A stretch of DNA of 64,000 nt from Carboxylicivirga linearis (lineage in GTDB: Bacteria > Bacteroidota > Bacteroidia > Bacteroidales > Marinilabiliaceae), in the NCBI RefSeq assembly GCF_018271995.1, contig NZ_JAGUCO010000007.1, positions 62,001 to 126,000 of the forward strand, read 5' to 3'. The translations under genes were made by a program, and so were the position numbers. A model generated the notes under the pieces. That model did no database searches and was not told the origin of the DNA. It was given only the letters and a program-made list of their open reading frames with translations. How positions within the stretch are numbered: the first letter of the stretch is position 1; each line of letters opens with the position of its first letter. Positions 26,065 to 35,678 of this stretch are shown piece after piece.

Positions 26065-27435
26065 ATGCAAGACTTAAAACAATACATTGAAGAAAATAAA
26101 CAAAGATTTTTAGATGAGTTATTCGAATTAATTCGAATCCCATCTATTAGTTCAATTGCTGATCATAAACCCGACATGTACAAGGCAGCTGGTCAGTGGC
26201 AGAAAATTTTGTTGGATGCAGGGGCTGATAAGGCTGAAATTATGGATACAGCGGGAAATCCGGTAACATACGGTGAGAAAATAATTGATCCATCTTATCC
26301 AACGGTTATGGTATATGGTCATATGGATGTGATGCCTGTTGATCCAATTAATCTTTGGGATTCACCTCCTTTTGAACCAGAAGTAAGAGATGGTAAGATT
26401 TATGCGCGTGGTGCCGATGATGATAAGGGGCAGGCTTTTATGCATGCAAAAGCATTTGAATACCTAGTGAAGACGAATCAATTAAAGTGTAATGTTAAGT
26501 TTTTAATTGAGGGGGAAGAAGAAGTAGGATCTCCAAATTTACCGAAGTTTTGTGAGGAGCATAAAGAAATGCTTCAATCAGATGTAATTCTGGTTTCTGA
26601 TACTGGAATGATTGCACCCGATGTACCAACTATTACCACAGGTTTAAGAGGATTGGCATACTGGCAGGTTGAAGTTACCGGTCCTAACCGTGATCTTCAC
26701 TCTGGTTTGTTCGGAGGAGCAGTTGCCAATCCAATAAATGTGTTGGCTAACATGATTACTCAGATGGTGGATAATAATGGCCATATCACTATTCCCGGTT
26801 TTTATGATGATGTAATTGAGGTGTCAGCCGAAGAAAGAGCAATGATGGCTAAGGCACCATACAACGAAGATGACTATAAAAAAGCGTTGGATGTAGATGC
26901 TTTATATGGCGAAAAAGGCTTTTCTACAAATGAAAGAACGGGTATTAGACCTTCATTTGATGTATGTGGAATTTGGGGAGGATATACAGGCGAAGGTGCC
27001 AAAACAGTGTTGCCATCAAAAGCTTATGCTAAAATATCATCTCGCTTAGTGCCTGATCAGGACCATGAAAAGATAGCTGAATTGTTTAAAAATCATTTCG
27101 AATCCATTGCGCCTGACTATGTAAAAGTGGAGGTGGAATCTTTGCATGGAGGACAAGCTTACGTATGTCCGATTGATTTGCCAGCTTATAAGGCAGCAGA
27201 AAAGGCATGTGAAACTGTGTTTGGTAAAAAGCCTGTTCCTGTCAGGAGTGGTGGTTCTATTCCAATTATTTCAACTTTTGAAGAAATTTTAGGAGTGAAA
27301 TCAGTATTGATGGGATTTGGTTTAGAATCGGATGCAATTCATTCACCTAATGAGAATTTTCCTTTGGAACAATTTTATAATGGAATTGAAACCATTCCAT
27401 ATTTTTATAAAAATTTTGCTGAACTAAGTAAATAA
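26065..27435 (+). CDS. M20-family dipeptidase
   Basis: A 456-residue cytosolic metallopeptidase resembling non-specific dipeptidase/carnosinase-type M20 enzymes. Metal ligands and catalytic residues appear in order: GHMDV (His86, Asp88), GADDDKG (about 116-122), EGEEEVGS (catalytic and metal Glu near 151-153) and the late IHSPNE with a metal His. The lid-domain motif DLHSGLFGG is also present. It probably hydrolyses dipeptides from imported peptides. Monocistronic with a terminator. Confidence 0.93.
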   Translation: MQDLKQYIEENKQRFLDELFELIRIPSISSIADHKPDMYKAAGQWQKILLDAGADKAEIMDTAGNPVTYGEKIIDPSYPTVMVYGHMDVMPVDPINLWDSPPFEPEVRDGKIYARGADDDKGQAFMHAKAFEYLVKTNQLKCNVKFLIEGEEEVGSPNLPKFCEEHKEMLQSDVILVSDTGMIAPDVPTITTGLRGLAYWQVEVTGPNRDLHSGLFGGAVANPINVLANMITQMVDNNGHITIPGFYDDVIEVSAEERAMMAKAPYNEDDYKKALDVDALYGEKGFSTNERTGIRPSFDVCGIWGGYTGEGAKTVLPSKAYAKISSRLVPDQDHEKIAELFKNHFESIAPDYVKVEVESLHGGQAYVCPIDLPAYKAAEKACETVFGKKPVPVRSGGSIPIISTFEEILGVKSVLMGFGLESDAIHSPNENFPLEQFYNGIETIPYFYKNFAELSK

Positions 27436-27493
27436 CGAAAATTATAACACCTTAGGTTTAATGCCGGGAGTATTACTTTTTTAATAAAATTTG

Positions 27494-27535
27494 AAAGTCA
27501 TCTATCCGAAAAATATGGGGTAGGTGACTTTTTTT
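27494..27535 (+). terminator. Rho-independent terminator after the dipeptidase
   Basis: AAAGTCATCTATCC (27494-27507) pairs with GGGTAGGTGACTTT (27518-27531, two G-U pairs), followed by TTTT. Confidence 0.8.
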
Positions 27536-27676
27536 ATAAAAATGATTAAAGAAAGAGAGTTGATCTAATTAGAGGGTTATTTCTTTATTCTTTCGAAAAA
27601 TATTCTGTTTTACTTGCAAAATGAAGGTTTTTTGTGTCAAAAAATAAAAAATTATCAAATTTGACCCCAAAAATGA

Positions 27677-27705
27677 TTGTGATATGATAAAAAAATCTAT
27701 TTTTG
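27677..27705 (+). promoter_or_regulatory. Promoter of glutamine synthetase III
   Basis: TTG at 27677-27679, 18 bases, then TATTTTTG (27698-27705), an exact -7 match. Predicted start near 27712, about 26 bases before the ATG. Confidence 0.5.
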
Positions 27706-27737
27706 TTGCTGCTAACTCGATAAAAAATTAAGCGAAT

Positions 27738-29927
27738 ATGGCAAAACTTAGATTTCAAGCTCTTGGTGAGTTAATGAACAGGGAAGCAAAAGAAGTTGTA
27801 TTCCCATCGGCAAAGGCAACCGACTACTATGGAGAATTAGTATTCAACATGGATGCCATGTCAAAGTATCTTGGTAAAGATGCTTACAAAGCAGTAAAAG
27901 TTGCGATTGATAAGGGAGAATCAATCGACCGTAAAGTTGCTGACACTGTAGCTTCAGGAATGAAAGCCTGGGCAATGGAGCGTGGTGCTACTCACTACAC
28001 TCACTGGTTTCAACCATTGACTGATGGTACTGCAGAAAAACATGATGGTTTCCTTGATTATGGGGATAACGGACATATGATTGAGTCTTTCTCAGGTAAA
28101 CTGTTGGCTCAACAAGAACCAGATGCATCATCATTCCCATCAGGTGGTATACGTCAAACATTTGAAGCACGTGGTTATACTGCATGGGATGTTTCTTCAC
28201 CTGCATTTATCGTAGGTACTACTCTTTGTATTCCTACTGTATTTATTTCATACACTGGTGAAGCTTTAGATTATAAAACACCTTTCTTAAAAGCTCTTTC
28301 TGCAGTAGATAAAGCTGCTGTAGCTGTAGCTCAGTATTTCGATAAAGATGTACGTAAGGTTCACACAAATTTAGGATGGGAGCAAGAATATTTCTTGATT
28401 GATACTGCTCTTTACCAAGCACGTCCTGACCTTATTGTTGCTGGTAGAACATTAATGGGCCATTCATCTGCTAAAGATCAGCAGCTTGATGATCACTATT
28501 TTGGTTCTATTCCAGAGCGTGTTTCCAAATTCATGATTGAATTGGAGATTGAATCACATCGTTTAGGAATTCCAGTTAAAACTCGTCACAACGAGGTGGC
28601 TCCAAACCAGTTTGAGGTAGCTCCTATTTTTGAAGAAGCTAACTTGGCTAACGACCACAACTTGTTGTTGATGGATTTGATGAAGCGTGTTGCTCGTCAC
28701 CACAAATTCGAAGTGCTACTTCACGAAAAACCATTTGCCGGAATCAATGGTTCAGGTAAACACAATAACTGGTCATTATCTACCGATAAAGGTGTAGTAT
28801 TAATGGCTCCTGGTAAAAATCCAAAAGGAAATCTTCAGTTCCTTACTTTCGTTGTAAACGCTATTGCAGCTGTTTATAAGAGCCAGGATTTATTACGTGC
28901 TTCTATCTTAACTTCTTCAAACAGTCACCGTTTGGGAGCTAACGAAGCACCACCAGCAATTCTTTCTGTATTTACAGGATCTCAAATTGCTGATACTTTA
29001 GATAATTTAGCTGAAAAAATTACTGATCAGAAAATGACTCCTGATGAGAAAACAGCTCTTAAATTAGGTATTGGTCGTATTCCTGAGATTCTTTTAGATA
29101 ACACTGATCGTAATCGTACATCACCATTTGCATTTACTGGTAACCGTTTTGAGTTCCGTGCTGTTGGTTCTTCAACTAACTGTGCTGCTCCGTTAACAGC
29201 TTTAAGTGCTGCAATGGCTCTTCAATTAGAAGAATTTAAGAAAGATGTTGATGCTTTGATTGCTAGTGGCGTTAAGAAAGACGAAGCTATCTTCCAAACT
29301 ATTAAGAAAGTTATTTTGGAATCTAATCCTATTCGTTTCAACGGCGATGGATATTCTGATGAGTGGAAAGAAGAAGCTGCTAAGCGTGGTTTAACTAACA
29401 TCACTTCTGTACCTGAGTCATTAACAAAGTATTTAGATGCTAATAGCAAGAAAATTCTTTGTGAAACAGGTATTATGACTGAGCGTGAGTTGGAAGCTCG
29501 TGTAGAGGTTGAGATGGAGAAATTCATGATGAAGATCCAGATTGAGTCTCGTACATTGGGTGATTTGGCTATTAACCATATCGTACCAACAGCAGTTGCT
29601 TATCAAACACAATTAATTCAAAACGTACAAGGAATTCGTGATATCTTCTCAGAGAAAGAGTTTAACGAAATTGCTGCTGCACGTAAAGAACTAATTAAAA
29701 CTATTTCAGGACATATCTCAGCTATCAAAGCTAAAGTGAAAGATATGACTGAAGCTCGTAAGAAGTGTAATGTAATTGAGTCTGGTGAAGAGAAAGCCTT
29801 TGCATATGACAAAGAAGTTCGTCCTTACTTAGATGATATTCGTTATCATATCGATAAATTAGAATTAACAGTTGATAACGAGATGTGGCCATTGCCAAAA
29901 TATCGTGAATTGTTATTCTCAAGATAG
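27738..29927 (+). CDS. glnN: Glutamine synthetase, type III
   Basis: Makes glutamine from glutamate, ammonia and ATP. At 729 residues it is far longer than type I enzymes and matches the GSIII class found in Bacteroidota and cyanobacteria. Characteristic stretches are LGWEQEYFLID (active-site Glu), RHNEVAPNQFEVAP, NGSGKHNNWS (the ammonia/ATP loop) and FAFTGNRFEFRAVGSS near the C-terminal third. It uses frequent, highly biased codons, consistent with strong expression. Monocistronic, with a good promoter and terminator. Confidence 0.97.
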   Translation: MAKLRFQALGELMNREAKEVVFPSAKATDYYGELVFNMDAMSKYLGKDAYKAVKVAIDKGESIDRKVADTVASGMKAWAMERGATHYTHWFQPLTDGTAEKHDGFLDYGDNGHMIESFSGKLLAQQEPDASSFPSGGIRQTFEARGYTAWDVSSPAFIVGTTLCIPTVFISYTGEALDYKTPFLKALSAVDKAAVAVAQYFDKDVRKVHTNLGWEQEYFLIDTALYQARPDLIVAGRTLMGHSSAKDQQLDDHYFGSIPERVSKFMIELEIESHRLGIPVKTRHNEVAPNQFEVAPIFEEANLANDHNLLLMDLMKRVARHHKFEVLLHEKPFAGINGSGKHNNWSLSTDKGVVLMAPGKNPKGNLQFLTFVVNAIAAVYKSQDLLRASILTSSNSHRLGANEAPPAILSVFTGSQIADTLDNLAEKITDQKMTPDEKTALKLGIGRIPEILLDNTDRNRTSPFAFTGNRFEFRAVGSSTNCAAPLTALSAAMALQLEEFKKDVDALIASGVKKDEAIFQTIKKVILESNPIRFNGDGYSDEWKEEAAKRGLTNITSVPESLTKYLDANSKKILCETGIMTERELEARVEVEMEKFMMKIQIESRTLGDLAINHIVPTAVAYQTQLIQNVQGIRDIFSEKEFNEIAAARKELIKTISGHISAIKAKVKDMTEARKKCNVIESGEEKAFAYDKEVRPYLDDIRYHIDKLELTVDNEMWPLPKYRELLFSR

Positions 29928-29950
29928 TAGAGTAAAATCTTACAAAATAA

Positions 29951-29988
29951 AAACGCATCGAATTTTATTTCGATGCGTTTTTTTTATG
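29951..29988 (+). terminator. Strong terminator, probably bidirectional
   Basis: Perfect 12-bp stem, AAACGCATCGAA (29951-29962) with TTCGATGCGTTT (29969-29980), then a long T-run. It sits between the convergent glutamine synthetase and elbB genes. The opposite side is A-rich, so it can serve elbB too. Confidence 0.85.
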
Positions 29989-30004
29989 TTTTAAAAACAA
30001 ATAA

Positions 30005-30661
30005 TTAAATCATTTCAATGGTTGCTTTAACAACATTTTCGGCACCTTCCGCTATTTGAAGAATATTAGCATCCAACATATAACAAGGGGTAGTTGCAAT
30101 TTTATTTGTTTGGTCGATCACCACTTCACCATGGTTTGTTTGCTTGTGAGTAGCCCCCATTTTTTCTATAGCGTCAGCAGTGCCTTTGTCTTGTCCAATG
30201 GTAACTTCAATATTTCCAAGTGCTTTAGCAATTACTGCCGGGGCAATGCATAATGCTCCAATTGGTTTTTTTGCTGAATGAGTTTCTTTGATGGCTCGCA
30301 TTGTTTCTGATTCAACTGAGCTGTCAGCACCTTCAAAAGCAAAAGAGCTTAGGTTTTTAGCTGCGCCAAACCCTCCCGGCATCATCAATGCGTCAAAATC
30401 TGTTACATTAAATTCACTCAAAGGTTTAATAGCGCCCCGTGCAATACGTGCAGCTTCAATCATTACATTTCTTTCCTCATTCATTTCATCACCTGTGATA
30501 TGATTTACCACATGGTGTTGGTTAATGTCTGGCGCAAATAATGTGTATTCAGCTCCTTGTTTGGCAATGGCCAACATTGTTAATACTGATTCATGTATTT
30601 CGGCTCCATCAAATACACCACAACCTGAAAGTATAACTGCAATTTTTTTTGTGTCTGACAT
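30005..30661 (-). CDS. elbB: ElbB-type DJ-1/PfpI-superfamily protein (glyoxalase-like)
   Basis: A 218-residue cytoplasmic protein closely following E. coli ElbB: SGCGVFDGAEIHESV at the start, DINQHHVVNHITGDEM, a PGGFGAAKNLSSFA segment and the nucleophile elbow GALCIAP with its Cys. ElbB has weak glyoxalase activity and has been linked to isoprenoid production. It is divergent from the RNA cyclic phosphodiesterase gene, with a short shared upstream region. Confidence 0.93.
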   Translation of the reverse strand: MSDTKKIAVILSGCGVFDGAEIHESVLTMLAIAKQGAEYTLFAPDINQHHVVNHITGDEMNEERNVMIEAARIARGAIKPLSEFNVTDFDALMMPGGFGAAKNLSSFAFEGADSSVESETMRAIKETHSAKKPIGALCIAPAVIAKALGNIEVTIGQDKGTADAIEKMGATHKQTNHGEVVIDQTNKIATTPCYMLDANILQIAEGAENVVKATIEMI

Positions 30662-30756
30662 GTTTAGTATTTTTAGTTAGTGAACTAAAATTACGAAAAA
30701 ATGTAGCTCATAAATAAAAAAGGATGTCCGTTAAGATAAATTTAACACAAGCACTT

Positions 30757-31308
30757 ATGTATCGTATTTTTATTGGGGTGCCAGTTGTAATAACTACTGA
30801 TTTTCGGAATGAATTGGAATATCTCAGAGCTCTTTTATATCCGAATAAAGTATCATGGGTTAAAGAAGAGTTAATGCATATTACAGTAAGGTTTTTGGGA
30901 AATATTTCAGTTAATAAATTGCATTTGCTAAAACAAGAATTCGCTCAAATCAGATATGAGAAGCCCATTGAACTGAGTATTAATGGTGTGGAGTTGTTTG
31001 GCGCGAAACATTCACCTAAAGTTATTTATGCAGATATAAAAAATACTGAGCCATGGCTGGATTTATATGATAGAGTGAATGACATGTTGCGAGCTATAGG
31101 TTGCAATGACGATGCATATAGGTACACACCACATTTAACTTTAGGACGAATAAGAAGAGTAAAAGATGTGGCGAAGATAATTAGGGCATCAGAATGTAAA
31201 TTAGAGTTAGAGCAGAAAAATTTACAACTTTGCTTATACCAAAGTCAATTAAGTCAGTATGGGCCTGAATATACTATCTTAGAATCGGTTCCCTTATCTA
31301 ATTTTTAA
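30757..31308 (+). CDS. thpR: RNA 2',3'-cyclic phosphodiesterase
   Basis: A 2H-phosphoesterase that opens 2',3'-cyclic phosphates on RNA. The start was placed at ATG 30757 (MYRIFIGVPV), which matches the usual short N-terminus; an in-frame ATG at 30724 would add 11 residues. The two HxTx motifs are HITV (41-44) and HLTL (126-129), and RFLG follows the first as in the family. The 183 residues fit. Its stop overlaps the convergent GH13-like gene by 11 bases. Confidence 0.9.
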   Translation: MYRIFIGVPVVITTDFRNELEYLRALLYPNKVSWVKEELMHITVRFLGNISVNKLHLLKQEFAQIRYEKPIELSINGVELFGAKHSPKVIYADIKNTEPWLDLYDRVNDMLRAIGCNDDAYRYTPHLTLGRIRRVKDVAKIIRASECKLELEQKNLQLCLYQSQLSQYGPEYTILESVPLSNF

Positions 31309-33139
31309 GATGTAGAATAATGATTGATTTTGCTCCGATTAATAAATTGGTAAAATCATCAAAAGTTGATTCACTTACAATGTCATAGCCAGTTTTGTAT
31401 TGGTCTAAAATTTCACTGTATTTCTTATTGTTGATTCGTATTGGATTTTCTGTATTATTGATAAAAATAAAGGCAGCTTTATCATTATATTTCCTGTAGT
31501 AAGCATAGGTCCCATCTTCCGGGGCAAACTGTACAAAATCACCCGTGAATAGATCGCTATTTTTATTTCTCCAATTGACTAATCTCAAAAAGTAATTGTA
31601 AAATTCACCTTCCTGAATATTGAAACCTGTTTGAGTGAATCCATTCTTGTTATCGTTTGACCAGCCGCCTGGAAAATCTTTTCTTACAAATCCTTTGCCT
31701 TTATTTATTAATCCATCAAGTAGCCATTCTGTGCCATAAAATACGCTCGGAATACCTCTGGTTGTTAGTATATAGCCTAACATCATCTTAGCTTGATTTA
31801 ATTCCTTATCTGCATCTGAAAACAAGCGAGATAGGTGATGATTATCAGCCATTACAATATTACCATATGGATATTGGTATTTATAATCTTCAGTTATTGT
31901 TGTATAAATTGCTTGGAGACCTTGGTTATTTTCATTGAAAATTGAAAAGGCATCAGATAAGGATTCGGCAATTGGATAATCGGTAATATGAATTTGTTCC
32001 TTTGTGAAGCCTGAAGCTATGGCAATGTTTTGCCAGAAATTGATATTAATATCAGAAGGAGAATGGTCAGATACAATTGAAATATTTGGAAAATTACTAT
32101 GAACAGCTTCAAACAGATGTTTTAGAAAAGCAGGAGAATTGCGGTTAATTTCGTCTATTTTTAAAATATCAACCTGAGATGTTTCTAACCACCAAATGCA
32201 ATTTTGTATGAGCAGGTTTTGCACACTTTCGTTACTTTGATTTAAAACCGGCATATTTAACTCCTGCCAGGTGCCATAGGCTATTTTTTTATCGTATTCT
32301 GATGAATATGGATCCGTTGAAATAACCTTATGAGTAGACTCGTATTTAAATTCAGAATTATGAAAGAAAGAATTAGAAGGAGGATTGATACTAAATGGAT
32401 GATATTTACCTAATTGATGGAATATCATGGTTTTCATAACCTTCAGGTTTTTCTGATGGCATAAATTAATAAGATTCAAATATTCTGAAGTCTCTCCCAG
32501 GCGTTTGTCAATACTGTAACTATCAGTTATACCATTTTTTTGGTATGACATAGTCATCAGGTTGCTTTCAAAAACAGGTAGAATATCAACACAGGTAAAA
32601 CCCAGGTTGGATATGTAGTCAATTGAAGATGTGATTCCAGCAATATCACCGCCATGGATACCCATTGGGTTGGTACGATCATTTACTTCAAAATAGCCAC
32701 TTATTTTATCGTTTTTGGTATCTCCATTTCTAAAACGATCAGGAACAATTTGATAGATAATGTCTTTGCTCGATAAAGCCTGTTGTATATAGGTAGAACG
32801 GCTTTGTATACTAAATTCAAAAGATCCTGTATTTCCACGCGAGTCTCTGAAGTTGATGGGGAACGTTCCAGCTGATACTTGTTCTGATATTTCGATATCG
32901 ATAAATAGGAATTTGTTATTCTTATCGCTATAGGTTTTTAAAATTTTAACACCAGGGTAATTGATTGTTGCATAGGCTTTACCATCAAATTCAGCAGAAG
33001 AGGTGAGAGTAATAATATTCCTATTCATTTGAGTCCACCAGTTCGCAGGTTGAACATTTACATCGATGTTACGTGCAACAGCACTAACTGAAACTAAAAT
33101 AGATAGTAAGGTGATTATAACTTTTTCTATGCGGTTCAT
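31298..33139 (-). CDS. GH13 alpha-amylase-family protein with replaced catalytic residues (probable pseudoenzyme)
   Basis: A 613-residue exported protein. It has a signal peptide, an N-terminal beta domain (about 24-115) and a GH13 barrel of the cyclomaltodextrinase/neopullulanase (SusA-like) type, starting at IYQIVPDRFRNGD and HGGDIAGI. The frame is intact, but the four conserved regions are damaged. Region I reads MKTMIFHQ where MDMVFNH is expected (Thr237, His241, Gln242). Region II has Lys327 for Arg but keeps Asp329. Region III has Asp358 in place of the acid Glu. Region IV reads DNHHLSR, with His435 for the stabilising Asp. Classic hydrolysis is therefore unlikely. It may bind maltodextrins or sense them. 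It follows the maltose phosphorylase operon but has its own promoter after a terminator. Confidence 0.85.
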   Translation of the reverse strand: MNRIEKVIITLLSILVSVSAVARNIDVNVQPANWWTQMNRNIITLTSSAEFDGKAYATINYPGVKILKTYSDKNNKFLFIDIEISEQVSAGTFPINFRDSRGNTGSFEFSIQSRSTYIQQALSSKDIIYQIVPDRFRNGDTKNDKISGYFEVNDRTNPMGIHGGDIAGITSSIDYISNLGFTCVDILPVFESNLMTMSYQKNGITDSYSIDKRLGETSEYLNLINLCHQKNLKVMKTMIFHQLGKYHPFSINPPSNSFFHNSEFKYESTHKVISTDPYSSEYDKKIAYGTWQELNMPVLNQSNESVQNLLIQNCIWWLETSQVDILKIDEINRNSPAFLKHLFEAVHSNFPNISIVSDHSPSDININFWQNIAIASGFTKEQIHITDYPIAESLSDAFSIFNENNQGLQAIYTTITEDYKYQYPYGNIVMADNHHLSRLFSDADKELNQAKMMLGYILTTRGIPSVFYGTEWLLDGLINKGKGFVRKDFPGGWSNDNKNGFTQTGFNIQEGEFYNYFLRLVNWRNKNSDLFTGDFVQFAPEDGTYAYYRKYNDKAAFIFINNTENPIRINNKKYSEILDQYKTGYDIVSESTFDDFTNLLIGAKSIIILHLKN

Positions 33140-33165
33140 GGTTACAATTGGTTGAAGCTCTTTTT

Positions 33166-33198
33166 CAATAATATAGTAATAGTTAATGAAAAAGCAAA
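33166..33198 (-). promoter_or_regulatory. Candidate promoter of the degenerate GH13 gene
   Basis: On the minus strand, TTTG (33198-33195), 21 bases, then TATTATTG (33173-33166, one mismatch). It lies downstream of the mapA terminator and about 27 bases before the ATG, so the gene can be expressed apart from the mal operon. Confidence 0.4.
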
Positions 33199-33224
33199 AC
33201 GTTTTTCCCCGGTGTAATATTAAT

Positions 33225-33254
33225 AAAAAAAGGAGTCTTATGACTCCTTTTTTT
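33225..33254 (-). terminator. Terminator of the malT-pgmB-mapA operon
   Basis: AAAAAAAGGAGTC (33225-33237) and GACTCCTTTTTTT (33242-33254), a 13-bp stem with a 4-base loop. It is symmetric, and the minus-strand direction fits the upstream operon. Confidence 0.75.
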
Positions 33255-33301
33255 ATTAAATAAACTATTCATCGTCCATTTTCATTGAATACCAAGTGTA
33301 T

Positions 33302-35614
33302 TTAGTGAGCTTCAGTTTCAACTATTTGATGAGGTTCAGCTTTAATTAATTTGCCGTATACATACAGTTCAATTGGATTGTCGGAATGAGAAACAACTTC
33401 AATCTTATCCTTCGAAACAATAACTTCCAAGTCATTATTCATGAAAGTAAGTCGGAAAGCATATTTCTTCCATTGTTTTGGAATGATCGGATTCAAATAA
33501 AGTTTTCCATCATAAACGCGTTTACCTCCAAATCCTTCTACAACAGACATCCACGTGCCGGCCATTGAAGTAATGTGCAAACCTTCATGAGCTTCATGAT
33601 TGTAATCATCTATATCGAGACGAGAAGTACGCAGATACATCTCATAAGCCTTATCGGTTAAGCCTATTTTAGCTGCTAATATGGAGTGTACGCAAGGAGA
33701 TAATGAAGACTCATGCACGGTGCGAGGTTCATAAAATTCGAAGTTTCGCTTGATTGTTTCCAGATCAAACTCTTCTTCTAAAACATAAATACCTTGTAAA
33801 GTATCGGCTTGTTTGATATAGCAGCTACGTAAAATTCTATCCCACGACCAATATTGATTAATAGGGCGCTGTTTGGGATCCAGATCTTTTACCAGTATAT
33901 GCTCCTTATCCATATAGCCGTCCTGTTGCATAAATACATTAATCTCTTCATTGAAAGGGAAATACATCTGGTCGGTAATCTCTTTCCATTTGGCTAACTC
34001 TACTTCTGCTTTAAAATTTGTTTTGTTGCAGATTTGATTGAATGCATCAGCATTATTTTGCTTTACTTTTGCAATGGCTTCGGTTGTATATTTCATACAC
34101 CAGGTTGCCATTTTATTGGTATACCAGTTGTTGTTGATGTTGTTCTCGTATTCGTTAGGTCCGGTAACCCCCAGCATTACGTACTTTTTCTTTTCACCCG
34201 ACCAATTCACTCTTTGGCTCCAGAATCGTGAAATGCCAATTAATACTTCCAATCCATATTCTTCAAGATACTTAAAGTCGTTAGTATGACGTATGTAATT
34301 GTGAATGGCAAAAGCAATGGCTCCGTTACGATGAATTTCTTCAAAAGTGATTTCCCACTCATTATGACACTCTTCGCCGTTCATGGTTACCATAGGGTAA
34401 AGAGCAGCACCATCTTTAAAACCAAGCTTTTCAGCGTTTTCAATAGCCTTATCGAGTTGTTTGTAACGATAAATGAGTAGGTTACGTGTTACATTTGAAG
34501 GAGCAGTAGAAATAAAAAATGGTATACAATATGCTTCCGTATCCCAGTAGGTACTACCACCGTATTTTTCACCAGTAAACCCTTTAGGTCCAACGTTTAA
34601 TCGTTCATCCTCTCCTGTGTAGGTTTGATGAAGATGGAAGATGTTAAAGCGAATACCTTGCTGAGCAGCAATGTCTCCTTCTATTTTTATATCGCTATGT
34701 ACCCATTTTTGCTTCCATTCATTAGAATGAGATGAGAAGAGTTGATCAAAGCCCTTATCAAATCCAGCCTTTGTTGATTTCTTAGTTGCAACCAGAATAT
34801 CGTTTTTGCTATAATTTAACGAGCTGGTTACACCCACTATTTTTTCTATAGAAAACTCTTCACCTTCCTTTACTTCTTTTTCAAAGCGATTTCCGACCCA
34901 GGCCTCTTTTTTCATTATTTCTGGTTGGATCTTAACTTCAACACCTTGAATAAATGTTTTTGTCATCATACCAAAACCAGCTCTGAAACCTAATTTTTTT
35001 GTCTCAGTTACTATGTATGCCTCTCCGGAGTGAGCTTCCATATCAATTAGATTCCAGAATTTTTCATCGTAGTTGGAATCTTCATTCTCCACATCTCCAT
35101 CCAGATAAGGAGTGAATGATATTTTACCTTCGAAATTTAACGGAGTAACAGAATAGCGAATGGCACCAATTTCTGTATCAGCCATGCTAACAAAACGTTT
35201 AGCTGTTACCGCTACTTTTTTGCCATCGTCCATTATAGCCGTAAATTCCCTAAGTAAAAATCCTTCCTGCATATTCAGAACACGTCTGAAATTTTCTGTT
35301 TTACAAGTGTATAAATCCAGAAAGTGACCGTCTATCTGAACGTCAATACCTATCCAATTGGGACTATTCAAAACCTTGGCAAAATACTCAGGGTAACCAT
35401 TTTTCCACCAACCAACGCGGGTTTTATCCGGATAATAGATTCCAGCTACGTAGCTCCCTTGTAAGGTTGGGCCAGTATAGGTTTCTTCAAAATTGGCTCT
35501 TTGACCCATTTTTCCATTACCTAAACTAAATATACTCTCTGATGATTTATGATTTTCCGGTTGAAATCCCTCTTCTATAATGTTCCACTCATCGTGGATT
35601 AAATATTCTCTCAT
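33302..35614 (-). CDS. mapA: Maltose phosphorylase (GH65)
   Basis: A cytoplasmic enzyme splitting maltose with phosphate into glucose and beta-glucose-1-phosphate. The 770 residues fit GH65 phosphorylases, with an N-terminal beta-sandwich, a linker, an (alpha/alpha)6 barrel from about residue 320, and a C-terminal jelly roll. The general acid is Glu488 in VTGPNEYE. The region YGGSTYWDTEAYCIPFF and the loop EECHNEWEITFEEIHRNG are typical of maltose rather than trehalose or kojibiose phosphorylases, although specificity is inferred. The pairing with pgmB and a sugar importer on the same strand supports maltose use. Confidence 0.92.
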   Translation of the reverse strand: MREYLIHDEWNIIEEGFQPENHKSSESIFSLGNGKMGQRANFEETYTGPTLQGSYVAGIYYPDKTRVGWWKNGYPEYFAKVLNSPNWIGIDVQIDGHFLDLYTCKTENFRRVLNMQEGFLLREFTAIMDDGKKVAVTAKRFVSMADTEIGAIRYSVTPLNFEGKISFTPYLDGDVENEDSNYDEKFWNLIDMEAHSGEAYIVTETKKLGFRAGFGMMTKTFIQGVEVKIQPEIMKKEAWVGNRFEKEVKEGEEFSIEKIVGVTSSLNYSKNDILVATKKSTKAGFDKGFDQLFSSHSNEWKQKWVHSDIKIEGDIAAQQGIRFNIFHLHQTYTGEDERLNVGPKGFTGEKYGGSTYWDTEAYCIPFFISTAPSNVTRNLLIYRYKQLDKAIENAEKLGFKDGAALYPMVTMNGEECHNEWEITFEEIHRNGAIAFAIHNYIRHTNDFKYLEEYGLEVLIGISRFWSQRVNWSGEKKKYVMLGVTGPNEYENNINNNWYTNKMATWCMKYTTEAIAKVKQNNADAFNQICNKTNFKAEVELAKWKEITDQMYFPFNEEINVFMQQDGYMDKEHILVKDLDPKQRPINQYWSWDRILRSCYIKQADTLQGIYVLEEEFDLETIKRNFEFYEPRTVHESSLSPCVHSILAAKIGLTDKAYEMYLRTSRLDIDDYNHEAHEGLHITSMAGTWMSVVEGFGGKRVYDGKLYLNPIIPKQWKKYAFRLTFMNNDLEVIVSKDKIEVVSHSDNPIELYVYGKLIKAEPHQIVETEAH

Positions 35615-35678
35615 TTTCTACTTTTTTAAGGTTTATCAGTTGTAAACATTTCTGCAAACACTTAAATCAATCAATTAG

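Larger units (their letters stand above)
27436..27737. other. 302-base intergenic region before glutamine synthetase
   Basis: No coding frame. It contains the M20 terminator (27494-27535) and the glutamine synthetase promoter (27677-27705). I see nothing else in it. Confidence 0.6.

Noticed and set aside
31298-33139. Frameshifted or truncated amylase
   Set aside because: The frame is open over a normal GH13 length with signal peptide, barrel and C-terminal domain; the changes are substitutions, not breaks.
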